DNA of 64,000 nt, taken from contig NC_088307.1 in the NCBI RefSeq assembly GCF_032854445.1, positions 2,292,001 to 2,356,000 on the forward strand, read 5' to 3'. Below, one piece after another: positions 13,850 to 28,800 of this stretch. The stretch's first letter is position 1, and each line of letters starts with the position of its first letter. Position numbers and translations under genes: made by a program. This DNA comes from Liolophura sinensis. Taxonomy: Eukaryota; Mollusca; Polyplacophora; Chitonida; Chitonidae. Under the pieces are notes generated by a model that was not told the origin of the DNA, did no database searches, and worked only from the letters and a program-made list of their open reading frames with translations.

Positions 13850-16800
13850 GACAGATAGATAGATAGACAGCCACACTGAGTGAAATTATATCCTTGCGTT
13901 GGGAACGTAATACTTATTTATTTGACTGGTGTTTCACGCTGCACTCCAGAATCTTGCAGTAGCGCCACGGCGGCCAACTTGATGGCAGGAAGAAACCGAG
14001 CAGAGCCTGGGGGAAACCTGTGACCATTTGCAGGCCACTACCTTCTGGCAGATCTTCCCACTTACTACTGGAGAGGTAGCCAGCATGAGCATATTTCTAA
14101 AAACCTTCCAGTGTATTCACACCAGCTAGAGCATATAACAGAGGAAATTTGGTTGTGTCAAAGATGTCAGACAAAAGCGAAAAAAATACGTCCGCCATTT
14201 CACTCTGTCTGTGAAGTGAGTCCCTTTCACAGAATTTTGTGCGATCAAAATGGACGCAGCTCTATTTAAACAACACTGAGTTGTGTTGACCTGACAGTAC
14301 AAGACATATTTTACTGACCACAACTGACATAAATATCTGTATAGTGCGTCTGCAACTATGCTTGGAATACTGGCTGAGTATTTCGCCGACGCTAAAGTTC
14401 ATCCTACAGGCAAAAAAAAATCCTCCAAGTGTGTTCCTGACTTTAGGTTACACTGCTCGTGCATTACTCCATGTGAACTCCCTCGCCCCCCAGCCACCCC
14501 CTACACACCTACCTCAAATGACAACCTGTGTGACCTTAACCTGCAGTTTGATTGGATATCCATACGAACTACCAACAATCTGATTGGCTGGCCATCAAAT
14601 CCACATGCTGTTGATAGATGTTTCATACAGATGTCTCTCCAGAACTATAAACCATCCATTAGCAGTAATCTCACTGATTCATACTTTGATCCAAAGCTTT
14701 TGTATTTCCATTCAAGACGTGAATCACCACAGCATGCACAATTAGGGTATTAACACACCCTGGTACTTAGCGGTGTCCTTAATCTGCCTCATCCATTTAG
14801 GTGATCTCATGCCCACAGATACGGTCACTGGGCCACTCTACTTTATCATTCATTTTGGTACCAAAATCATACAACCCTAGACACATTAGTTGAACAGAAA
14901 CTACTTAAATTACACTGGAAATGCAAGATTTTTCAAGGTTGTTGAAACAATTGCAAAACCATCAGCAATTTTATCTCCAATAACCATTACTTCCTTTTAT
15001 TCTACTAAAATTAACTTGATTTGACGTAGGTCATATTTTAGTGTTAAGAAAATTGGCAAGAGCTTTAAATATAGAGGACCACTTTGCTTTGTCAGATATG
15101 TGGCTTATCCATTAAAACCACTGTCAAGCAATCATTGGCTAAGTTCTAACACATAACCTAAGTGGTCAAGGACTCATGGATTTTAGTGAGGACACCTTGA
15201 CCACTGAGTCAGCGAGGGTCAGTGACTATTCCTACAGTAATAATCAATGAAATACTGAATATCTAAATCCACGTTTTGAATGGTTTCCATGAAGGAAAGG
15301 TACTCATAAAGCATGGCCTACATTTTCCAGTCTATTTTCCCTGACCCAGTACACATATGCAGGCTGATAATGGCTGCATGAAAACAGAAAGTGCCATCTG
15401 TTACAAATAACACTGCTGCAAAGTGCACTGAATTAAAAGCTCAGAGAGAAAATCAATACATTTTATGCTTAGTGTATCCATACATACTTGATCTATGCTC
15501 ATTTTTTTTTCCGTCACGGCAGCTTTAGTATTACTGTATATTTCACCTAAAATTTAGCATTTTTCACGCGACATATTTTGCCGGATTCTGACTGAATCAT
15601 CCACCTCTTAAGAGTGTTTTGTCAAGTTTGATTAATTACATCAAGGGCCTTCATGTGCTTCTGAAAGTGTAAAGTTTATACACAGGTGAAATACAGTGGT
15701 TTTTACACATACAGAAACTCACAAAAACAACTTTCCTTGTCTCAACCCAACCCGGGTTTGATCCCGGGGTCAAAAGCAATGTGAGTTTTGCATAAAGAAC
15801 AATTCAATATCCTATCAACATGGTTTAAATTTCTCATTAAAATCATTGTATTTATATATCCTAATATAATCATTTTAAAAATATAAATAAAATATATACG
15901 TTAATACATTTCATAATGTGAAATGATTGAAAAATGTAATTTGCCAGATAGGAATTGACTGTATTCCTTATATTACCCAATTCAAATCAATATTTGCTCA
16001 CTGATAGATTCTGGGATAAGAAAAAATATCCTTTAACATTCTCCTTTTCCGTCTACACTTGCCAGCCGATTACAATTCAAGGTAGAGGGTCACTGAAAGG
16101 TGAGACTCGTTTCCACGGCAACACCTATAAGATTATAGGTTGTCTGACTAATAGCTTGACAGATGGCATAAAGTTTAACAGCTTTATGTAGACAGTTGAT
16201 GTAGAATGTACTTTATGACATTTAGGTAACAGATAGTTGGAAAACGTCTTGTGTGTTTTATTTCTCCAGATGATATCTATGGCGTGGATATAGGGCTAGT
16301 CAGTCACCAGCTAAGATGTGGGCAAAAGTTTGTAACTGCATTTAACAAAATATTCTACATCACAAGACATTGAGTAGACACAAATATACTTCTCATACCT
16401 AAGAGATTGGACCAGAAACAGCTGTTAAAATGTATGAGCCACAATCAAGTGTGTATTATGTAGTCCCACCCCAGTCAGTATCATGTAGTCTCACCCAGTA
16501 TGTGTCATGTAGTCCCACCCAGTCAGTATCATGTAGTCCCACCCAGTCAGTGTCATGTAGTCCCACCCAGTCTGTGTCATGTAGTCCCACCCAGTCAGTA
16601 TCATGTAGTCCCACCCAGTCAGTATCATGTAGTCCCACCCAGTCAATGTCATGTAGGCACACCCAGTCAGTGTTATGTAGTCCCATCCAGTCAGTATCAT
16701 GTAGTCTCACCCAGTCAGTGTCATGTAGTACCACCCAGTCAGTGTCATGTAGTCCCATCCAGTCAGTGTCATGTAGTCTCACCCAGTCAGTGTCATGTAG

Positions 16801-19800
16801 TACCACCCAGTCAGTGTCATGTAGTCCCATCCAGTCAGTGTCATGTAGTCCCACCCAGTCAGTGTCATGTAGTCCCACCCAGTCGGTGTCATGTAGTGCC
16901 ATCCAGTCAGTGTCATGTAGTCCCACCCAGTCAGTGTCATGTAGTACCACCCAGTCAGTGTCATGTAGTACTACCCAGTCAGTGTCATGTAGTACCACCC
17001 AGTCAGTCTCATGTAGGCCCACCCAGTCAGTATTGTGTAGGCCCACCCAGTCAGTATTGTGTAGTCCCATCCAGTCAGTATCATGTAGTCCCTTCCAGTC
17101 AGTACAATGTCAGTATGATGTTGTCCTAACCAGTCTTGAAGCTAAAAAAAAACCAGGAAACAGCATGAATAGTCATGTTCAATTTACAATTATATTAACT
17201 ACAAAAAAAGAGAATACATATTCCATAGTATATATCTTATACAAATAATAACGAACCAAATATTGCACATATAAACTGTGTTTCTAAAACAGAGAAAGCC
17301 AGAAATGTAGCAACCCACCACACTCGTCTTTATACACGAAAGTTTCAACTGTATAAAACTGGTGCGAAACCTGGCAGAGACACCTATATTAATACACTAA
17401 GAAAATCTCCATAAATAGGTTATGCACACAGGTGATAATTTTACACATTGCCTAACTGACTGAACAGAACAATACAATTACACCACACACGGCATGTAAC
17501 CGTGGGATTGGTAACTGTGGGATTGGTAACCGTGGTAATGGTAACCTATATAGAACACTAGAACTAGAATATTTATTTATATTATTTCTTGTATGTTTGA
17601 TGTTTCACGCAAAGGAACTAGGTCCTTCTATTACAACCATGACCCCAAGCGTGTTTCTAGCTCATTAATGGCATGACTAAATAATAAGGACACTTGCACA
17701 TGTGCTGATATGTAAATATCATACACAATCAGGGTAATCAGATTGATCCTGTTACCTTTGGCATTCAGATGGTGCTCAGTTGTGACCTCGGAAAATAGAG
17801 TGACCTCCCTTTGTGAAATAAAAACCTTGCGCTCCACTGAATAGATCGATGTGATACGTGAGTGGTGTGACTCCGACAAAGGTTGTTCTGACTTAACTAT
17901 TTCAGCACTTCATTTTGCCATTATCAGGAGAAATGAAATAGTATGCAATACAGTTTTATTTATCTATTTCCATGATTCCTAGCTGTCAACATGTATCAAA
18001 CTAAAGGATTCTTTATTTGAATAACTGAACTAACATTGTAGTCACTGAGTATAGCTCAGTATTTATGTATAAATGACACACGGCTTGACCATCGCTATAA
18101 ATATAACAGTTATCCAGAACCTGTAATGTTAAATCTGGTAGCAAAGTTCGTCTGTAGGAATCACATGAATGTAAAATTTCACCTTAATGCATAAAGTATT
18201 GAAGTTGTGAATTTGATAACATCCTCCCTGTGCCATTGTGTTTTAATATAGGCGTGTTAAAATTCAGGTCAATGCATCCAATACTTTTTCAGATACTACC
18301 CCTAACCCTGATCATAATACACAATCCACTATGTACTAGGTTGTGATTTTTGTAATGTACTGTAATGAGAATAAGCACACAGCACATCAATGATGCAGTG
18401 AAAGATTCCCCTTGTGTTATTGTGCTCTACAGGTGTGCAAAACCTGAACTCAATACACAAAGTACTTTTCAAGAAGCCACCCCAAAACATTTTGTTTCTA
18501 ATAACTTAATTTTCACCACACAAAAAAAAAAAAAATGCTGACAAACATAATTCATGCAAATTAGCAACTTATAACATTTTCTGCTTCTACAATTCTAAAG
18601 GGGCAATATTTAACACCTCAATGTTTTTTTTTGAAGTTAGTGCGAATTGCTGATGAAAAATAATACAGTAACCTTCTCAATACGTCTATAAGACAAGATG
18701 TCTACACACAGGAATACAATAAAGACAGGTGAAGGTAAGCCTGGAAGATGTAAACCAGAGCTGTCAGAAGATGGTGAATTACAATTGGGGCTATATTCAA
18801 AACCCCGGCACTTGGATAATGATGTCCAAACCAGCACACAATATTATACATTATGGGCTTAAAATTGGGCTCGGATTTCTTCACCAGATGGTATTGTAAT
18901 GCCCTAACACTCACCTTGTACATGTGCCACATGTATGTATGCAAGAATGGTAAGACATTCCCGCAAATCTAAGAAAGTTCAGCACACGTGGTATTTACCT
19001 GTATTTACCTGACAGCAATTAATGATCAGACAAGCTATGTATCAGCACTCTGAAACCAGTTCATAACTCTAACAAGCATTCCCAATGTACAAGTCTTCAT
19101 TCTATGTTTAAAGGGCAATAACTCTGAAAAAAATCAATGTGGTGCACCCTGAAATAACACATGCACCTCCTTACGTGGTCTCTGTCATGCCTGTGAAAGT
19201 TTCATCAAAATCCAATCAAAACTGTCGGAGATGCTAAAGATTCATTATCTTCTACATTTATGTTTCAAAAGCTGTCAAGGAAAATATATACCGTCACTTC
19301 ATACATTTTCAAGATGGATGTACATTTATGGTATATGAATGTCGGACTTGACGCTTATAATTAACTGTCTACACATAATTCATACATCACACGAATGTAT
19401 TAAAATCAAACGAATATCAAAACAACTCATTTACATATATTTATATAGTTATTTGACTGGTGTTTTACACCATACTTAAGAACATTTCACTTATATGACG
19501 ACAGCCAACTTTATGGTGGGTGGAAATAGGGCAACATAGACTTTCAGGGTAAAACAGGTATCAAGACTACATAAATGTGACTTGATGTAATCTAAATACC
19601 TACACTATTTATACCAATTTATTTATTTATTCATTTATTTGATTGGATTTTACTCAAGAATATTTCACCGATATTATGGCTGCAAGCATTATGGTGGGAG
19701 AAAACCGAGCAGAGCCTTGGGGAAAACCCATGACCACTAGCAGGTTCTCATTTAATAGATCAAAGTACATACCAAGGCAGCAAATACAGGTGCCTGACAT

Positions 19801-22800
19801 TTTGAAATACACCTTTTTGAGGAAAGTGGTAAGACCTATAATCTCCATGTTAAATGTTATCAGACAAGGGTTACTTGGGTCATACCACTTTCTTCAAAAG
19901 GGTGTTTGTTTTTGTTTTGTTTTTTTGTTTTTTGAATGTCCAGCTCCCTTTTGCAGGCTCAACATGCCCAGTTGGCTTGGATCAAACTTTAGGGGGACAA
20001 CACTGCTGTGTTTTTTTATACAGGTCCTTAATGAAATGTGGTAAATTCTAGCTAGAATTATTTGATCCCAAAGCCAGGACATGTATACCACAAAAATCCT
20101 GAACTAAACTAAGTGTAACATCATGCTTTTAAGATATTTCCCAGTCCCCAATGCTGTCAAGCTGGCATGGCTAAAAGATGCATGCTCCCAGCTAATAGGC
20201 TACAAGTATAAAAAAAACACTACAGTGAAAATGGACAGACAAAGTAAACCAGTAAAGATGAAACTAACACACCTGTATCATGCAAGATCAAATGGAAAAA
20301 AGAGGATGGTAATCAATTGTTTGGATTCTAAAGGGTTTGTATATCTACATCAACTACATCAACTGACAACGTTGACAATACCTTCCATAAGAGGTGGCAA
20401 TGATCGGGAGCGATTCACAATGTAATACTCGTTCACTTTGTGGAGAAAATAAAACAGAAAATTGTTCTGAATAATCATTACCATGAATATTACTAAGGCT
20501 GCTGTGATAGAATAAATGTTGCTGAAAGAAACTGATGTGTGTCCACTTTTTTTTTGGTCCAATGCTTTTCATGATTTAAAAAATAAAGATCCAATAAATC
20601 ATGGTGAGAAATATATTCTGCTCATGCAACTCTCTCCGTTAAAATATACAGATATTTAGTAAAATATTAAATTCAACACAGCAGTTATATGTGTGATAAC
20701 CATTTTCAATAAACCAACTTTGTATATGCTAAGTGATATCCATACATTTCGAAAATAAAATTATATGTGCATATTTTGATACATTACACTAGAAAGTTAA
20801 ATACAACTGGCAGCCTTATACCTGTTGCTTTACTTTTCTGTTTACCAAAATGCCATTTTTTCAGTGCCACTCTAATAAAATAAACAAATACATACATGCA
20901 TACATGTATATGGTTTCTCATATCATGAATCAACAGTTGAGACAATCTGATTGGCCTAGACCACTCACCTCGCTCACATGACTCCAACACGCTGTCCAAT
21001 GAGTCGGCCTGTCTCATGTTTCTTCTAGGAGGCTGGATGCCATGGTTACTGCCAATTGTGTTGCTCCTTCTCAACTGCTCATGCTCATTGTCCTTTCGAA
21101 ACATGGGATGTCCGATGAAATCTGAACTCCTCTAAACAGATAAATTCGGACAATCCATATCTCATGCTAAATATTTAAAACTCATGCATAAATCAAGCCA
21201 ATTTATCAACTTGACCTGAGCTTTATTACACAATATGATTTTGTACACAGAACTTACATCGAAATCTGATTACTTTTAATTTAGCAGTTATTATGGAAAA
21301 TCTTCAACCTTTTCAACCTTTAAAGCAGTTTTTCAGGGAAAATGTGCAAGTATTATAAAAATAATGCTAAAAATGATTTGTTTGTGTCACTAAAGATGCA
21401 AAGCTTCACAAAACTTTGTAAATGATTTCTCTACACCCCACAGTTCTCTCAAAGTTGAATATTTCCAAATATCAGTTGCAGAGGTGGTTGAAGCAGGCAT
21501 ACAAATAAAAAAGTGGAGAGAGAATAAGATTTTCAGATCTGTGAATCAAAATGACCTTACATGTTTGTACGTAGTTTGATTCAGCTGCCCTGACAGATAG
21601 AAACAATAAAATTATTGCAGAATCTCCATTTGAGTATCTTATTATTTTTCTTGGCATCTCATTCCAGATTTCAAATCATTTCTGTTAATTCTGTTTTTAA
21701 CCAATCAGATTAGAGTCATATCTTTATCTCACCCGTTTCTGGCTGTCAAACCCCTGTAAAGGTAGTGATGAACAGCCACGGAGCTCGGGCCTGGAGACGG
21801 AACGTTGCAAGCAGGCATCTCTCTTTGCCTGCAAACATACACATATTCATTTATTTATTTATTTGATTTGGGTTTTATACTGCACTCAAGAAGACCCACT
21901 TACATGACAATGGCCAGATTCATGGTTGGATGAAACTGAGCAGAGCTGGGAGGAAACCCACAATCTTCTGTAGGTTGCTGGCAGCCCTGCTGTCTTAGAA
22001 TTTATATGCAAGCGCATGCATAGTGAATGCCAGCTGCCATGTTTCTGTATATCATATCTGTCTGTTTCATTATGATGTTTTACTTGCCATCTTTCGAGCT
22101 ATAAGCAGCAAATTCATAAAACTAAATGAACTTATTCCTTTCCTACAATTTAAATAATAGATTAAAGTGCATCAATGGACAAAAGCAGGTTTTTTCGTAT
22201 TAGTACATGATTTCAATAGAACAAAATAGTTGTCAGGATACAACACAAGCTTCGAGCGAGACAAGAAAAACGTACAGTAGCCGCTAAACTAAATGTGCAT
22301 GCAGGCTTAGGAGCTAACATTGTACTTCACCATTTTTCTGTCACATGACATGTAATATGCCTCCTTGTTACAGGATGGATTTCCACCGCTTTTTTATCCA
22401 CTGCTGCTTCATCAAGATGACTTACCAAAGACACGTAAGCTGCCCCACCCAAGCCATTATACTAATACAGGTCAACCAGTCGTTGCACTATCCCCTTCAT
22501 GCTGAACGCCAAGCTGGGAAGTTACAACTTCCTTTTTTAAGGTCTTAGGTGTAACCTGACCCAGGATTGACCCTGGATCTACTGCCACCCAAGTGGATGC
22601 TCTACAAACTCAGCCATCAGGGCCAGTATGCTAGGCTAAGGGTCTGTGTATCACTAGTGTGCAAGTAGTTTATCAATGGAATCATAAATGTCTGGTTGTA
22701 AAAGGGTACAGCTAGATGATCAGAATATCCACAACCCACAGCATTTATAACTATACACACTAAAGCTAGGCGAATGGTTGTGGAATGTTAGAAGCCTGCT

Positions 22801-25800
22801 ACAAGTGTGCCAGTGGTGAGCTAGTGGCATTAGGTGCCATATCCACAGACCACTTCATGTCACATCCACATCTGATTAGAACTGGTGGAACGATAGAAAC
22901 GTGTTACTAATGTGCCAGTGGTGAGCTAGTGGCATTAGGCACCATATCCACATACCACTTCATGTCACATCCTCAGCTGATTAGGGCTGGTGGAACGATA
23001 GAAACCTGCTACTGGTGTGCCAGTGGTGAGCTAGTGGTATTAGGCACCATATCCACATACCACTTCATGTCACATCCTCAGATGATTAGAGCTGGTGGAA
23101 TGCTAGAAACCTGCTACTGGTGTGCCAGTGGTGAGCTAGTGGTATTAGGCACCATATCCACAGACCACTTCATGTCACATCCTCAGCTGATTAGGGCTGG
23201 TGGAATGCTAGAAACCTGCTACTGGTGTGCCAGTGGTAAGCTAGTGGTATTAGGCACCATGTCCACATACCACTTCATGTCACATCCTCAGCTGATTAGG
23301 GCTGGTGGAATGCTAGAAACCTGCTACTGGTGTGCCAGTGGTGTGCCAGTGGTGAGCTAGTGGTATTAGGCACCATATCCACAGACCACTTCATGTCACA
23401 TCCTCAGCTGATTAGGGCTGGTGGAATGCTAGAAACCTGCTACTGGTGTGCCAGTGGTGAGCTAGTGGTATTAGGCACCATATCCACAGACCACTTCATG
23501 TCACATCCACATCTGATTAGAGCTGGTGGAACGATAGAAACCTGTTACTAATGTGCCAGTGGTGAGCTAGTGGCATTAGGCACCATATCCACAGACCACT
23601 TCATGTCCCATCCTCAGATGATTAGGGCTGGTGGAACGATAGAAACCTGCTACTGGTGTGCCTGGGGTGAGCTAGTGGTATTAGGCACCATGTCCACAGA
23701 CCACTTCATGTCACATCCTCAGCTGATTAGGGCTGGTGGAATGCTAGAAACCTGCTACTGGTGTGGCTGGGATGAGCTAGTGGTATTAGGCACCATATCC
23801 ACAGACCACTTCATGTCACATCCTCAGATGATTAGAGCTGGTGGAATGCTAGAAACCTGCTACTGGTGTGCCAGTGGTGAGCTAGTGGTATTAGGCACCA
23901 TGTCCACAGACCACTTCATGTCACATCCTCAGCTGATTAGGGCTGGTGGAATGATAGAAACCTGCTACTGGTGTGCCAGTGGTAAGCTAGTGGTATTAGG
24001 CACCATATCCACATACCACTTCATGTCACATCCTCAGCTGATTAGGGCTGGTGGAACGATAGAAACCTGCTACTGGTGTGCCTGGGGTGAGCTAGTGGTA
24101 TTAGGCACCATGTCCACAGACCACTTCATGTCACATCCTCAGCTGATTAGGGCTGGTGGAACGATAGAAACCTGCTACTGGTGTGCCAGTGGTAAGCTAG
24201 TGGTATTAGGCACCATATCCACATACCACTTCATGTCACATCCTCAGCTGATTAGGGCTGGTGGAACGATAGAAACCTGCTACTGGTGTGCCTGGGGTGA
24301 GCTAGTGGTATTAGGCACCATGTCCACAGACCACTTCATGTCACATCCTCAGCTGATTAGGGCTGGTGGAACGATAGAAACCTGCTACTGGTGTGCCAGT
24401 GGTGAGCTAGTGGCATTAGGCACCATATCCACAGACCACATCATGTCACATCCTCAGATGATTAGGGCTGGTGGAATGCTAGAAACCTGCTACTGGTGTG
24501 CCTGGGGTGAGCTAGTGGTATTAGGCACCATATCCACATACCACTTCATGTCACATCCTCAGCTAATTAGGGCTGGTGGAACGATAGAAACCTGCTACTG
24601 GTGTGCCTGGGGTGAGCTAGTGGTATTAGGCACCATATCCACAGACCACTTCATGTCACATCCTCAGCTGATTAGGGCTGGTGGAACGATAGAAACCTGC
24701 TACTGGTGTGCCAGTGGTAAGCTAGTGGTATTAGGCACCATATCCACATACCACTTCATGTCACATCCTCAGCTAATTAGGGCTGGTGGAACGATAGAAA
24801 CCTGCTACTGGTGTGCCAGTGGTAAGCTAGTGGTATTAGGCACCATATCCACAGACCACTTCATGTCACATCCTCAGCTGATTAGAGCTGGTGGAATGCT
24901 AGAAACCTGCTACTGGTGTGCCAGTGGTGAGCTAGTGGTATTAGGCACCATGTCCACAGACCACTTCATGTCACATCCTCAGCTGATTAGGGCTGGTGGA
25001 ACGATAGAAACCTGCTACTGGTGTGCCAGTGGTGAGCCAGTGGCATTAGGCACCATATCCACAGACCACTTCATGTCACATCCTCAGCTGATTAGGGCTG
25101 GTGGAATGCTAGAAACCTGCTACTGGTGTGCCTGGGGTGAGCTAGTGGTATTAGGCACCATGTCCACAGACCACTTCATGTCACATCCACATCTGATTAG
25201 GGTTGGTGGAATGATAGAAACCTGCTACTGGTGTGCCAGTGGTGAGCTAGTGATATTAGGCACCATGTCCACAGACCACTTCATGTCACATCCACATCTG
25301 ATTAGGGCTGGTGGAACGATAGAAACCTGCTACTGGTGTGCCAGTGGTGAGCTAGTGGTATTAGGCACCATATCCACAGACCACTTCATTTCACATCCTC
25401 AGATGATTAGGGCTGGTGGAACGATAGAAACCTGCTACTGGTGTGCCTGGGGTGAGCTAGTGGTATTAGGCACCATATCCACATACTACTTCATGTCACA
25501 TCCTCAGCTGATTAGGGCTGGTGGAATGCTAGAAACCTGCTACTGGTGTGCCAGTGGTGAGCTAGTGGTATTAGGCACCATGTCCACAGACCACTTCATG
25601 TCACATCCACAGCTGATTAGGGCTGGTGGAATGCTAGAAACTTGCTACTAGTGTGCTAGGGTTGAGCCAGTGGCATTAGGCACCATGTCCACAGACCACA
25701 GCATTGACTCTACATCCTCAGCAGATGAAAGCTGGGTAAATGGTGGTGAAATACTAGAAGCATGCTACAAGTGTGCTAGGGGTGAGCTAGTGGCATTAGG

Positions 25801-28800
25801 CACCATGTTCACAGACCACAGCATTGACTCTACATCCTCAGCAGATGAAAGCTGGGTAAATGGTGGTGAAATACTAGAAGCATGCTACAAGTGTGCCTGG
25901 GGTCAGCTAATGGCATTAGGCACCATGTTCACAGACCACAGCATTGACTCTACATCCTCAGCAGATGAAAGCTGGGTGAATGGTGGTGGTATGCTAGAAG
26001 CCTGCTACAAGTGTGCTAGGGGTGAGCTAGTGACATTAGGCACTATGTCCACAGACCACAGTATTGACTCTACATCCTCAGTAGATGAAAGCTGGGTAAA
26101 TGGTGGTGAAATATTAGAAGCATGCTACAAGTGTGCTAGGGGTGAGCCAGTGGCATTAGGCACCATATCCACAGACCACAGCATTGACTCTACATCCTCA
26201 GCAGATGAAAGCTGGGTGAATGGTGGTGGCATGCTAGAAGCCTGCTACAAGTGTGCTAGGGTTGAGCTAGTGGCATTAGGCACCATGTTCACAGACCACA
26301 GCATTGACTCTACATCCTCAGCAGATGAAAGCTGGGTGAATGGTGGTGGAATACTAGAAGCCTGCTACAAGTGTGCTAGGGGTGAGCCAGTGGCATTAGG
26401 CCCCATGTTCACAGGCCACATCATTGACTCTACATCCTCAGCAGATGAAAGCTGGGTAAATGGTGGTGGAATACTAGAAGCATGCTACAAGTGTGCTAGG
26501 GTTGAGCCAGTGGCATTAGGCACCATGTCCACAGGCCACAGCATTGACTCTACATCCTCAGCAGATGAAAGCTGGGTGAATGGTGGTGGAATGCTAGAAG
26601 CCTGCTACTAGTGTGCTAGGGGTGAGCTAGTGGCATTAGGCACCATGTCCACATACCACTGCATTGACTCTACATCCTCAGCAGATGAAAGCTGGGTGAA
26701 TGGCGGAGGAACACTAGAAGTCTGCTACAAGTGTGCTAGGGTTGAGCTAGTGGCATTAGGCACCATGTCCACAGGCCACAGCATTGACTCTACATCCTCA
26801 GCAGATGAAAGCTGGGTGAATGGTGGTGGTATGCTAGAAGCATGCTACAAGTGTGCTAGGGGTGAGCTAGTGGCATTAGGCACCATGTCCACAGGCCACA
26901 GCATTGACTACATCCTCAGCAGATGAAAGCTGGGTGAATGGTGGTGGTATGCTAGAAGCCTGCTACAAGTGTGCTAGGGGTGAGCTAGTGGCATTAGGCA
27001 CCATGTCCACAGGCCACAGCATTGACTCTACATCCTCAGCAGATGGATGCTGGGTGGATGGCGGTGGAATGTTTTAAGAATGCTAGTGGCATGCTCCTGA
27101 AGGCTTTTGGCCTTGCTGTGACAGTCCACATTTTCAGTGTTTATGAAAAGCATTGTCCAAGAAACATATTTGAAGCTGGTCCACTATGTACATCATAGCA
27201 TCTACTGCCAGACCTGTTAGTGGATGTCAACTGGTGTTAAACCTGAAACCCGATTAAAATTTGACAACAGTCCATGAAAGCCACGATCAGGCACCATTGT
27301 CCTGATCATGACGCACATGCAGCTCATTTCAATAAGTTTACCTGTTTACAGGTATTCTGCATTCCTGAACCTAAAATGAGCCAAGTGTCCTCACATTGCA
27401 ATACACACCTATGGAGACAGGTAAGTTAATCACACAGCTGCATGAAAATATTGATCTCTATAGAAATTCATATAGCTAAGTGTGAAATATGGGGTATACA
27501 TGTCTGTCACCTTTAATACGTACTTATGAGAAGACATATACTGTATACATGTATGGGCTCACACTATACATAAACGGGTTCACACTGTACATGTACGGGC
27601 TCACACTGTACATGTGCGGGCTCACACCGTACATGTGCGGGCTCACACCGTACATGTGCGGGCTCACACTCTAGCTGGAACATTCAAACTTCAAACATGC
27701 ATAACACATCTGATGCCAAGACATCAACTAGTTCAAATATTTATTTATTTACTTCTTTATTTTGGTACTTTCCCGTAAATAAATGGAAAATATTGATGAA
27801 ATACAAAAAGGTTGCATAAAAAATATCTGAAATGAATTCCCATACACATACTATGGTGATTTCATCAAACGCATTTCAGGAAACTTTACTACAAGTCAAG
27901 TGTCACATCTAAAAACTGGAAAGTAATTCTTCTATCAATTAATGTAAGAAACCAAATATTCATCATGATTTTTTTTTATTTTGACTGTTTGCGATGCATA
28001 AGAATTCAGCATTCATTTACAGACTGTTTGCGATGCATAAGAATTCAGCATTCATTTACAGACTGTTTGCGATGCATAAGAATTCAGCATACATTTACAG
28101 ACTGTTTGCGATGCATAAGAATTCAGCATTCATTTACAGACTGTTTGCGATGCATAAGAATGCAGCATTCATTTACAGACTGTTTGCGATGCATAAGAAT
28201 TCAGCATTCATTTACAGACTGTTTGCGATGCATAAGAATTCAGCATTCATTTACAAACTGTTTGCGATGCATAAGAATTCAGCATTCATTTACAGACTGT
28301 TTGTGATGCATAAGAATTCAGCATACATTTACAAACTGTTTCCAATGCATAAGAATTCAGCATACATTTACAGACTGTTTGTGATGCATAAGAATTCAGC
28401 ATTCATTTACAGACTGTTTGCGATGCATAAGAATTCAGCATTCATTTACAGACTGTTTGCGATGCATAAGAATTCAGCATTCATTTACAAACTGTTTGCG
28501 ATGCATAAGAATTCAGCATACATTTACAGACTGTTTGCGATGCATAAGAATTCAGCATTCATTTACAGACTGTTTGCGATGCATAAGAATTCAGCATTCA
28601 TTTACAAACTGTTTCCGATGCATAAGAATTCAGCATTCATTTACAGACTGTTTGCGATGCATAAGAATTCAGCATTTATTTACAGACTGTTTGTGATGCA
28701 AAAGAATTCAGCATTCATTTACAGACTGTTTGTGATGCAAAAGAATTCAGCATTCATTTACAGACTGTTTGCGATGCATAAGAATTCAGCATTCATTTAC

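Larger units (their letters stand above)
11459..20968 (-). other. Intron 5 (9.5 kb), repeats only
   Basis: It contains the foldback repeat, a MITE-like copy, SINE fragments, a 24-bp array and microsatellites, listed separately. Smaller items: a 26-27-bp duplication gttcacataagctaaatgtc at 13391 and 13418, and (TATA)n. Single-copy stretches 14.1-16.4 and 17.6-19.4 kb show no convincing exon; a 131-codon plus-strand open frame at 14358-14753 has no recognisable family features. Confidence 0.6.

Noticed and set aside
14358-14753. 131-codon plus-strand open frame with a real ATG
   Set aside because: No recognisable domain, antisense inside intron 5, no flanking splice or repeat support; left as possible chance ORF.
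23570-25651. 693-codon open frame
   Set aside because: It consists solely of 35-residue repeats from the 105-bp array inside intron 3, with no start context, unique domain or splice context; the openness follows from unit length.
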